Of a stretch of 64,000 nt of DNA, positions 20,674 through 30,115 are shown piece after piece. The first letter of the stretch is position 1. Each line of letters starts with the position of its first letter. A program made the position numbers and the translations under genes. Below the pieces are notes generated by a model. That model was not told the DNA's origin. It did no database searches and saw nothing but the letters and a program-made list of their open reading frames with translations. Source of the stretch: Paulinella micropora (lineage: Eukaryota; Cercozoa; Imbricatea; Euglyphida). The stretch covers positions 1,242,931 through 1,306,930 of the forward strand of contig BJOX01000029.1 of the NCBI GenBank assembly GCA_009731375.1. Direction: 5' to 3'.

Positions 20674-20820
20674 AAAAGTAGTTTTCGCTACTAACTCCTT
20701 TAGCACATAGGAGTATAAACTAGTGTGCTTTCAATTTTAAAAAAAATTGGGCAAAAGCCCTCTTCATTTCAAATGAATTTTATCTACCATACTTGTTTGT
20801 GTGGTAGGTGGGGGCTTCTA
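20674..20820. terminator. cluster of four small hairpins
   Basis: Within 150 bp after the last PLV1 gene: AGTAG/CTACT (about 20674-20690), GGGC/GCCC (about 20749-20761), TTCATTT/AAATGAA (20762-20776) and CTACCATAC/GTGTGGTAG (about 20791-20814). They lie between the last stop codon and the right TIR. Transcript-end or genome-end structure is possible. Confidence 0.5.
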
Positions 20821-20888
20821 AAGAGGAAGACGAAAAAGGTAAATTAGTCCCTTTGGGACAATTGTCAATTGCTTGCTATTGACTAAAT

Positions 20889-21043
20889 TTAATGATACAT
20901 ACATTTTTCTTGTAGTGTGCTGTAGAAGGCTATTTGGTTGTTTTTGTTTCTTTGTATCTACTATCAATAGGAAGGCTTCAACAACCCAGACGAAGTCGTG
21001 AATTTTACAAAAATTCATGACGAGTTCTGGGTTATCATCTACT
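20889..21043. repeat. PLV1 right terminal inverted repeat
   Basis: Reverse complement of 1063-1218; ends ...GGGTTATCATCTACT and is followed by the target duplication CAGCTA (21044-21049). Confidence 0.92.
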
Positions 21044-21049
21044 CAGCTA

Positions 21050-21122
21050 GCAGCAGCAGCAGCAGCAATAACAACAACACTGGTACAACCCACGCATCAC
21101 CACCATCATCACCATCACCACT
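21050..21122 (+). CDS. gag: DIRS-order retrotransposon Gag, middle segment
   Basis: 73 bp of gag between the two PLVs, coding a Ser-Asn-Thr-Pro linker from AGC and CCA/TCA trinucleotide runs. Both ends join in frame to the outer gag segments when one copy of each 6-bp duplication is counted. The ACCACT duplication of PLV2 occupies 21117-21122. Confidence 0.85.
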
Positions 21123-21369
21123 ACTACTATAGGTATTACTATAGCACACTTATCTTTATATTCATATATATAAATTTAAGCAATTTCGCCATATTTCGCT
21201 CTCCTATTAATCAACAAAAACTAGCAAAACTAGAAAATTACACTTTTCGCAAACTATTAATACTAAGCCTCCTTATCCCCCTGTTCTTATTCTTTCTAGA
21301 TGTGCTGAGCCCCCTTATCTTTTTCCAACAAAAAAATGATCTGTATTGAAAGTTGGTAAATAAAAAGAA
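21123..21369. repeat. PLV2 left terminal inverted repeat
   Basis: Matches the reverse complement of 53079-53323 at about 90 percent identity, up to GGTAAATAAAA. No sequence similarity to the PLV1 TIR. Confidence 0.92.
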
Positions 21370-21395
21370 ATGAAATATTATATTACATATATAAA

Positions 21396-21406
21396 TAATA
21401 TATACG
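21396..21406 (+). promoter_or_regulatory. TATATA-type box before first PLV2 gene
   Basis: ATAATATATACG directly precedes ATG 21407, as in the PLV1 homologue. Confidence 0.5.
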
Positions 21407-21643
21407 ATGGGTAGAACCAAAGTATTTACAGACGAAGAAATCCAGCAAAAGAATTCAAAACCAATTAGAATTTATAATATAAAAAACAAAGAGAAAGCAC
21501 AGCAGAGTGCTAAGGAATACTACTACAAGAACAAGGAGGTCATATTGAAGAAAGCAAAGGAGAAAAGGGACAAGGAGAAGGTCGACCTCGCAAGGATGAA
21601 ACAGCTCCAGATGCTCGTTGAAGGACTAAATATCGCACTATGA
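21407..21643 (+). CDS. small basic protein with Y-Y-x-N-K motif (PLV2)
   Basis: 78 residues, homologue of 1868-2089. Starts MGRTKVFTDEEI, has AKEYYYKNKEVILKKAKEKR and a helical end. Intact. Likely nucleic-acid-binding from its charge, but unassigned. Confidence 0.7.
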   Translation: MGRTKVFTDEEIQQKNSKPIRIYNIKNKEKAQQSAKEYYYKNKEVILKKAKEKRDKEKVDLARMKQLQMLVEGLNIAL

Positions 21644-21792
21644 AAAATGATATAAATTTTATGTTAAGAATATAATATATAGGTATATAGATAAAATATA
21701 TATATCTATATAGATATATTTATTTTATTTTTGAAAAATCAAAACCCTAATATAACAATGTCAAGCATAGACTACGGGGGGGGGGGGGGGGG

Positions 21793-22489
21793 NNNNNNNN
21801 NNNNNNNNNNNNNNNNNNNNNNNNNNNNNNNNNNNNNNNNNNNNNNNNNNNNNNNNNNNNNNNNNNNNNNNNNNNNNNNNNNNNNNNNNNNNNNNNNNNN
21901 NNNNNNNNNNNNNNNNNNNNNNNNNNNNNNNNNNNNNNNNNNNNNNNNNNNNNNNNNNNNNNNNNNNNNNNNNNNNNNNNNNNNNNNNNNNNNNNNNNNN
22001 NNNNNNNNNNNNNNNNNNNNNNNNNNNNNNNNNNNNNNNNNNNNNNNNNNNNNNNNNNNNNNNNNNNNNNNNNNNNNNNNNNNNNNNNNNNNNNNNNNNN
22101 NNNNNNNNNNNNNNNNNNNNNNNNNNNNNNNNNNNNNNNNNNNNNNNNNNNNNNNNNNNNNNNNNNNNNNNNNNNNNNNNNNNNNNNNNNNNNNNNNNNN
22201 NNNNNNNNNNNNNNNNNNNNNNNNNNNNNNNNNNNNNNNNNNNNNNNNNNNNNNNNNNNNNNNNNNNNNNNNNNNNNNNNNNNNNNNNNNNNNNNNNNNN
22301 NNNNNNNNNNNNNNNNNNNNNNNNNNNNNNNNNNNNNNNNNNNNNNNNNNNNNNNNNNNNNNNNNNNNNNNNNNNNNNNNNNNNNNNNNNNNNNNNNNNN
22401 NNNNNNNNNNNNNNNNNNNNNNNNNNNNNNNNNNNNNNNNNNNNNNNNNNNNNNNNNNNNNNNNNNNNNNNNNNNNNNNNNNNNNNNNN
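21793..22489. other. N gap flanked by a duplicated segment (assembly artefact likely)
   Basis: 697 N. About 75 bp before the gap (TATATAGATATATTTATTTT ... ATGTCAAGCATAGACTAC) recurs directly after it (22491-22565). The left copy breaks off in a run of about 16 G next to the first N. This looks like one locus written twice around a gap rather than a biological repeat. Confidence 0.85.
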
Positions 22490-25337
22490 TGTCTATATAG
22501 ATATATTTATTTTATTTTTGAAAAATCAAAACCCTAATGTAACAATGTCAAGCATAGACTACGGGGGGCAAACTTGGAGCCTTGACAAGCTCACAGAACA
22601 GGACATACAATTCCAAATACGGCAAAACAAACTCTATGTAAAAAAACCAAACTGCAAGAGGTTTTACGACATAACAACACCAAGACGGGCACTACCAAAC
22701 CCTGAGCAGTATGTAATGCCCGGCAGAAAACAAATGGAAATAAAAGAGCGAAAAAGGGAAGAACCAAATGTCACAGACTTCAATGGTTATAAATTAATAC
22801 GACAAGACATAAAACACAATTTACCAGTGGGGCAGTCATTGTATAATGTAAAAATCAATAAAAGCTTTTCTAAAAAGGTTAAAAAAGTTTTCGTTGGAAG
22901 ATATATAAAATGTTTGGCACAATTGTAGATGATTTTAAGTCTTTATGTAAACCAAACGACAAAATACAAGTAAGGAGATCGGCTATTCCAGAGTCGTGAA
23001 ATGTAAACAAAAAATGAACTTGTAAAAGTAAAAGACTTTGACTTACAAGACATATTAGAAAGACTTACAAAGATTTTACAATCAAACGATGAAGTGTGGA
23101 TGGATGAGGAAGGGGCAACAATGGAATCAATAGATTTCAATTTTATGGGAGTAAGGATGCCAGAGGGAGGGGCTAGATTGAAAGCAATAACACAGGAGGA
23201 CATTTACAAAAAGAAGGAGTGATAACAATCAAAAACAAAGATAACATATGTCTTGCAAGGTCTATTGTAGTTGCTAGAGCAAAGATAGAGAAACATCAAC
23301 AATATTCACAGATAAAGGATGGACGTAGAATTCAAGACGAACTGGCAAACATTTTACACGAGGAGGCTGGTGTCACAAAAGATTTATGCGGACTTCCTGA
23401 GGTAGATGTGTTTGCCAGTCATATAAAATACAACATAGCAATTGTTGAATTTCCAGACAAGATAATATATAAAACTGAATTTAAAGATGAAAAGGAACAA
23501 CCATAAAAACACATATACATACTCAAAACCAAAAAGCCATTACGACACCATAGTGAGCATGAAAGCCTTTCTATCAAAACAAAACTTTTGCGAGCAGTGT
23601 ATGAAGAGTTATGAGCATAATCATTCCTGTGTGGCGAAATGTAATATATGGATTACGGGTGGATGTAAGGGGTATAACAACATAACAAATGGAAACAATG
23701 CGAAAGATGTAACCGCAAATTTCCAAATGATGAATGCTTCAACAATCACACAGCTACCACATGCGACAACAAAAAGAAATGTCTTAACTGCTCTAAGACA
23801 TACACAGGCGAACATAAGTGCGGTTATGACAAATCCTTTGAGCATAGGTGTAATATGAAACAAAAAGAAATACATATGCCTTCTGATAAATATGTGTTCT
23901 TTGATTTTGAAGCAACACAAGAGACAGGCACACATATCATTAACCATTCAGAGAGTCAGTATTTCACTGGAAGGGGCGATGCCCCTTTCCAAACCCAAAA
24001 CCAAGAAAGCGGGGGTATGGTAGAAGTTGTTAAAAACAACACCTCCGACAGCACACCAATTGGACACAAAAGCATAGACTAGTTTTGTAATTGGGCATTT
24101 AGCAATCAACACAAGGACTTCACATTCATAGCACATAATGCGAGGGGTTATGATTGTCAATTCGTGCTTAAGTGGTTAATAAAAAAAGGCATTTCACCAT
24201 TTGTCATATATCAAGGGGGTAAGATTATGATGATGACTGTGGGTAAGATTAGATTTATTGATAGTCTTTCTTTCCTAACTATGCCTCTATCTGATTTCCC
24301 TGAAACTTTTGGTTTAGATGAATTAAAGAAAGGATTTTTCCCTCACTTCTTCAATACTGAGGCAAATCAAAATTATGTAGGGGCAATACCAGACAAGGAC
24401 TATTACGGCTACAACACATTTTCAAAACATAAACGACAAGAATTTCTGAAATGGTATGAAGAACAGAAGGACAAAGTGTTTGATTTCAAAAAAGAAATGG
24501 AAGCATATTGTCATAGTGATGTGGATATATTGAGAAGGGGGTGTATGAAATTTAGAGAGAGCTTTCTAGAATTTGGCATAGACCCATTCCAATACACAAC
24601 CATCGCATCTACCTGTATGGCATTATATAAAGCAATCTATATGCCGACAGATAGCATAGCAGTCATACCAACACACAGAACAGACCAAAGCAAAAACGAG
24701 CCGTATGTGCGTGGAGTGGCTATCATACAGAGAGAGGAAAGACAATACAACCATACAGCACGGATTAAATGGAAAAGAAAAAATGATATATTTAAAAGGC
24801 GCAGGTAAGGCATACTTAGACGGGTATGACCCGAAGACAAAACGGCATATGAGTTTCATGGGTGCTACTGGCACGGGTGTCCTGAGTCTTATGACGGCAA
24901 TCAAATGAATAAAGAGCAATCTGTTAATAAGACATTTGGACAATTATACAAGGAAACAAAACGAAGGGAAACTTTAATAAAGCAACACGAGGAAGTGAAT
25001 AATTTAATAACAATATGGGGTTGTAAGTGGAACAGAATAAGAGTAAGGCAGGAATTCAAAAGGAACATAGAAGAGACATTAATGGAGCAAAAGACAATTA
25101 ACCCACGACATGCAATGTTTGGGGGAAGGACAAATGCTTTATCTTTATATTGGAGAGCAATGAATAAACAACAATACGCCAAATACATAGACATATGCTC
25201 GCTCTATCCGTCTGTTATGTTTTATGACCCCTACCCTCTCGGACATCATAAAGTAATTAAGGCAGACAAGGCATGACAAATGATAAAGCAAAAGACAGCA
25301 TTTGGATTAGCCAAAGTAAAAATGCTACAACCTAGGG

Positions 25338-25365
25338 GATCACACGTTGAGGTTCAAATGTTTTT

Positions 25366-25445
<80 letters not shown>

Positions 25446-25787
25446 TTATTTATGTATTTATTTATTTATTTACTATCATTTATTTATTTATTTATTTATT
25501 TATTTATTTTATTATTATTATTATTATTATTGACACCGTGATAGCCCAGTGGTCAAGTTCTACCATCTGGGCCCTGTCGCCAGTTCGATTCCCGTCGGTG
25601 CCACCAGTATTTTCATTGAACATACCGGTCCGTCTGGAAGTGTTGGAACTGCCCTTGCGGGGGTGTCATTAGAGCCTATCGTCAATTCTTCGTACTCCCC
25701 TCACGGGTGAGACGATGGAGGCGCATGTGCAGAAATGCATCAGCCATTGACAGAGAAGCACTATTATTATTATTATTATCTGTCCTA
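25338..25787 (+). mobile_element. SINE-like insert with tRNA-like head and microsatellites
   Basis: Breaks the polymerase frame between LQPRG and PVLPCQDRGK. From the left it holds a (TTTA)n tract (about 25365-25510), (ATT)n, a 71-nt tRNA-like head at 25532-25602 (GACACCG and CGGTGCC pair at the ends; TAGCCCAGTGG A-box-like; GTTCGATTCC B-box), a body and an (ATT)n tail (about 25760-25780). This is the layout of a tRNA-derived SINE. Target duplications could not be fixed. Confidence 0.6.
25362..25530. repeat. (TTTA)n and (ATT)n microsatellite
   Basis: Near-perfect TTTA tetranucleotide tract of about 150 bp followed by ATT repeats, inside the SINE-like insert. The Leu/Phe/Tyr-rich ORF through it is an artefact. 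Confidence 0.95.
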
Positions 25788-27053
25788 CCCTGTCAAGATA
25801 GAGGAAAGATGATGTAAAAAAATGTAATAAGTGTGGAAAGGAAAACCTACAAGACAAATGCGAGCACAACGACACAGATAGGGCACTCACAGGCACTTGG
25901 GCAACACCGCTCATTTATAAAGCAATGGAAAAAGGTTATAATATCATCAAAGTTTATGAGGTGTGGCACTGGGAACAACAGACAACAACACTATTCAAAG
26001 ACTACATAAAAACCTTTCTACAAGTAAAGCAAGAGGCAAGTGGCTACCCGTCAAATGTGGAAACGGAGGAACAAAAAGACAATTACATAAAGGACTATGA
26101 GGAAAAGATGGGTATTAAGTTGGACAAAAGCAAAATAGAAAAGAATGAAGGAAGGAGGGCAGTCGCAAAGTTATGTCTGAATTCTCTGTGGGGAAAGTTT
26201 GGACAACAAAGCAACAGGACACAGACGACAATCGTCAGGAGTGAGGCAGAATTATACAAAATACTAAATGACAAAGACATAAACGAAATCTCAGTCAATA
26301 TGATAAATAAAGAATGCCTTGAACTATCCTACAATCTACACCCCGAAAAAGTGTCAGACCCTTACAACACAAACATATGTGTGGCTTTATTCACAACAGC
26401 ACACGCACAAATGAGATTGTATGATATGATGGATAGATTGGGAGACAGGGTATTATATCACGACACAGACAGCATAATATATTCAGTTGATGAAAAACAA
26501 GGACAGACAACAATACCGACAGGCGACTTATTAGGACAATGGACAGACGAACTAATAGACAAAAAGACAAAAGTAAGCAGAAAGATAACTACATTTGTGG
26601 GCTCGGGGCCGAAGTCCTACGGCTACATACTAAACGACGGCACAACAAAAATGAAACTGAAAGGCTTTTCTATGAACTACGACACTTGCAGGAAACTGAA
26701 CTTGGTAAATATGTTTAGTGTGATAAGTAATGGTCTGGGAATAAAGGACGAAGAACTATCAAAGAAAGCATATGAGGAATTAGAAGCATTATTGGAGACA
26801 GAAGGAGAAAAGCACATAGCAAAGAATGTGGCTGAGAATGGAAATGTAGCAATACACAACCACAGCAAAATTACGAGGAACAAAAAAGACAAAATGATTA
26901 CCTCCGACATTTGAAAAAGATATTCTCATTTACTTACACAAAAAGAGTAATACAGCCGATTAAAGAGAACCATATCTCTACACTGCCTTACGGATTTTTA
27001 AGGCAAAAGTAAAAAGGTAATTAATTTTTTTTCAATAAAATCTTTTTACCAGT

Positions 27054-27065
27054 CTATATAGACCA
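27054..27065 (+). promoter_or_regulatory. TATATA-type box CTATATAGACCA (PLV2)
   Basis: Identical to 5161-5172 of PLV1 and placed directly before the homologous gene. Confidence 0.6.
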
Positions 27066-27331
27066 ATGACCACCCTCACCAGACTATGCGAGAAGTTTGA
27101 AAAACGTTCAATTGAAACAAAAAATGAAACCTTCACATTCAAAGATATTCAAAAGGTAATTCAAGACCAAATAAAGGAATTGAGAATAGTAATTCATCAA
27201 AACAAAAGGATACTTTTCCATTTGGTAAAGATGTAGCGATTATTGATAAGCCATATTTGGAATGGGTTATCCGTCAGCCGTGGTTTGAGAAATTTACAGA
27301 CATTAAAAGTGAAGTAAAAAAATGTTTGTAA
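27066..27331 (+). pseudogene. small GKY-module protein A (PLV2), frameshifted
   Basis: Homologue of 5173-5461. Opens MTTLTRLCEKFEKRSIE, and after a shift near 27190-27210 ends with VAIIDKPYLEWVIRQPWFEK to TAA 27329-27331. The YKGKKIQ piece present in PLV1 is deleted (FPFGK joins DVAIID), so even the repaired frame would lack part of the module. Confidence 0.6.
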
Positions 27332-27376
27332 TGATATTTTGCTAAAAGATTTTTTTTAAATCTTTGTACATATAAG

Positions 27377-27813
27377 ATGACCAACCTGAGCACCAAACAC
27401 GACTACTTAAATGAAATTGAAAAATGGAACCTTGATATGGCGATGTCAAAAAGCCAACAATTAAATGGACTAAACCTGACATTGTTTCTTTCTATGAGCA
27501 ATACAAGCCACGTGATGATAATGTGAAAGTAGTTATTCCATCCAATGTTGATTTGCAAGATAAATCAACATTTGCGACATTAGAAAAAATAATGGACGAA
27601 GAACCAAGCACACATTTTAAGGAGACTGATTTAAAAGAGACTGGAATTACTGAGATAGCACAAAATGAAACTGACATTTTTCTTCAATATGGTAAGTATA
27701 AAAAAATGAAAATTGAAGATGTCGCTAAGATTGATAAACCATACCTTGAATATTTAATTCAACAACCTTATTTTAACAACAAAGATGCGGTAAAAAATAT
27801 CTCTGATATTTGA
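27377..27813 (+). pseudogene. small GKY-module protein B (PLV2), frameshifted
   Basis: Homologue of 5586-6070. Opens MTNLSTKHDYLNEIEKWNLD, shifts near 27440, then reads clean to 27813 with YGKYKKMKIEDVAKIDKPYL, the best preserved copy of the module in either element. Start preceded by ACATATAAG. The stop is followed by a hairpin region. Confidence 0.6.
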
Positions 27814-27955
27814 AAATCCACGCTTCCGTGCTTCGCACTCTCGCATGTTTTTCAAACATCGCTTTCCGCTTATTATTATTTTTTTTATTATTTACTTTTA
27901 AAAGATGTTTACAAACCGCACGAAAGCCGAAGGCGAAAGTGCGGATTTGTAAATA
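27814..27955. terminator. convergent-gene hairpin region (PLV2)
   Basis: Between GKY protein B and the minus-strand virion protein. TTTACAAACCGCAC (27909-27922) pairs imperfectly with GTGCGGATTTGTAAA (27939-27953). The GTGCTTCGCACTCTCGC string is shared with other PLV hairpins. The counterpart of 6071-6213. Confidence 0.55.
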
Positions 27956-29108
27956 TCACTGGTTTCTATAAAATTAGCGATAATATTGACATTTCCACCA
28001 TTATTAGTAGTGGAAATTGATTTCTGTGTAAAAGTTAATACATCACTTAGAGACAGATAAATATCATAATTTCTAAGATTTATTTGTTGAGTTGATTGAG
28101 AATTTACGTAAAGTTTAAAAATTGTTGTTCCGTTGGCAACGGCGCTTGACTTTGTATCAGTATCTACAATTGAATACTTAGAATCAACATTTGCAAAACC
28201 TGCGCCAGTTAGTGTTCCATTCAACACCATTCTTACTACACATACCTTACTATCTTTTTGTAATACTTATCAAAGTTGGATAAACATTTGAATAATTTGT
28301 CAAATTAGCACCGCCCGCATCAAATGCCGCTTTGTTTCTTATACTAATGACAGGACTTTCAGTGGTGTTTGCTGCTTTACTTCCTTCCACTTCGTTTGTT
28401 ATACTTGTGTTTATCGTATTTGACCCCTCAATGAATAAACTGGCACTTGCTGTTTTAAGAGTTTGTATTATTACTTCTGTAAAGGGTAATGTCGTATTTC
28501 GCAGACTTACTCCAGTATTAGCATTCGCATAGTCAATCATATGAACTAATTGAAATAATCCTGTTATGGGATTTTCAATATAAAACTTAATAGCACCAAA
28601 CCCAAGATACTGAAATTGAATTTGAAATACATTTCCTCTGCTCCAAACTACTTCTGGCATAGCCGAAGTTCCATCGGACGGGTCATCCCAGTCTGCTTGG
28701 TCAATATAATCTACGACACCTCCTTTACAATGCGCAATATTCATTCCTGCTCTATTTTTGTAGAAATAAAATCCATCAACGAGTTCATTTCCTATTCCAA
28801 TATATGAATAGTAATCTTTTGTATCATCCGTTGTCCATATAGCAGTAAAGCGGGCGAGGACACCCGTTCCAGTTCTATATTTTATTCTCCTTTTACTTAC
28901 CAGTCTAGCATCCGCCGTGGCATCCGCTTGAGTTGTTAATGTTGCCATATTATTCAAAAATGACACAGATGATTTTGTTTCTGTTTTTGTCCATATCCTA
29001 GTATTAATGGTATATGGAAAGATTTCCTGTAAAACTGGTGTTAATTGACCTACTACTGCTTCGCCAAAAGCGATTTTTGAATTATTTGTTTCAATATCAC
29101 CATCATAT
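27956..29108 (-). pseudogene. beta-rich virion surface protein (PLV2), main part
   Basis: Homologue of 6214-7461. Frames 28966-28250 and 28230-27898 carry SRGNVFQIQFQYLGFGAIKF and the Gly/Thr/Asn-rich C-terminal half. There is a shift near 28245 and loss of one base just before the normal stop, so the frame runs past it into the hairpin. The 5' part is cut at 29108/29109 by the 10.4-kb transposon; the remaining 5' end is at 39547-39620. Confidence 0.65.
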
Positions 29109-29506
29109 TAACTAACCATTCGTCAAAGGTGGGGGTATCACTTTTTCCGAAATTTTTCAAGACTTTTAGGAACTTTCAGAAAACTTGTGCAAATGAATGG
29201 GAATTCAGTATTTAGTTACATAACATACTAAAATGATATTAAAACATGTTTTTATTAATAGTCAACCACTTGGACTTCACCTCCGGAGGTGGACCGAAAC
29301 CGGTCTGACACTATAATTTTTCTACTTTTTTTTCATGCCGGCGACGACAAGACCATGCTGGAAACAAGCGACAACCACGCACACCTTGCTTTGATTGTTT
29401 TGTTTTATTTGTTTTTAGTATTTTCCTACATTATGAGCTGCTTTCACCTTTAAAAATGTCCTGCCGCCCGCTGTGGGAGGGGGATTCACGTTGGGGGGGG
29501 GGGGGG
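29109..29506. repeat. left TIR of the 10.4-kb transposon
   Basis: Contains ACCTCCGGAGGT palindrome and a GGTTTCGGTCC/GGACCGAAACC motif, and ends in a G run next to CCCTCCCACAGCGGGCGGCA-type sequence. Reverse complement of 39152-39546. Confidence 0.9.
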
Positions 29507-29769
29507 CTGTTGACTACGCAAAGTAAAGAGATCAGTTGAATTCTTAATTAACAACACAAATCTAAATGTAGAATACTAAGTTGAGAAAATTAGAAATTTG
29601 TTTGCTTCCAGGTTTCCGTTGGTAATCCCGCTAGTAGTAGCGCAAACCTGCAAGTGCACCCTGAAAACAAAAGCAAAACAATTTGAAGCGTCTGGCAGAG
29701 AAATGAAAAAGGAAGCGATACAAGAACCTGTTGCATGTAGTTGAAATCAACGTCTCAGCGCCATCGACG

Positions 29770-30084
29770 CTAACGCAAACTCAAAAAAACTTGGTGAGTT
29801 TTGCGGGCTGGGGGTGGCGAGACCGGTGCCGCGTGGAGGGGTGGAGGTGTTACCAGTCAAAGCGCCAGCTGCCATGCGCGCGATCACGTCCTCCAGCATT
29901 TGTTCTTTCTCGCTCTTGCTATTATTACTGTTATTATTATTACTGTTATTATTATTACTGTTATTATTATTACTGTTAATATTATTATTAGTATTACTAT
30001 TATCGTTAATATTATTACTGTTGTTGTTGCTGTTGTTCTTTTTTTTTTTTCTTTTTCTTCTGACTTTCCTCCTCTTCCTCTTCC

Positions 30085-30115
<31 letters not shown>

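Larger units (their letters stand above)
1063..21043 (+). mobile_element. PLV1: integrated polinton-like virus, complete with TIRs and TSD
   Basis: A 19,981-bp AT-rich element bounded by inverted repeats of about 156 bp (1063-1218 and 20889-21043) and a 6-bp target duplication CAGCTA (1057-1062 and 21044-21049). Six-bp duplications and A(G)-starting termini are usual for Polinton/Maverick-type rve integrases. It encodes protein-primed polymerase B, double jelly-roll capsid, penton, adenain-like protease, packaging ATPase, fibre and integrase, the core set of polinton-like viruses. Most genes carry at least one frameshift or stop, so this copy is probably not competent, unless some indels are assembly errors. 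Confidence 0.92.
22545..27012 (+). pseudogene. polB: protein-primed family B DNA polymerase, Maverick-like long type (PLV2)
   Basis: Starts MSSIDYGGQTWSLDKL and runs through at least six frames to TAA 27010-27012. The pre-exonuclease region has IVDDFKSLCKPNDKI and IKNKDNICLARSIVVARA, then a Cys-rich region, Exo I FFDFEATQETG near 23900, Exo II HNARGYDCQFVLKW, and Exo III YCHSDVDIL near 24509. Polymerase A is IDICSLYPSVMFYDPYPLG near 25190, B is VAKLCLNSLWGKFGQ near 26164, C is YHDTDSIIY near 26457, and the end is LPYGFLRQK. An in-frame TAG lies at 24080 and a SINE-like insert at about 25340-25787. Motifs are those of Maverick/Polinton polymerases, unlike the PLV1 enzyme. Confidence 0.85.

Noticed and set aside
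25532-25602. Functional tRNA gene
   Set aside because: Acceptor ends pair and the B box is good, but the T stem pairs badly and no anticodon arm folds; the surrounding body and ATT tail fit a SINE better.
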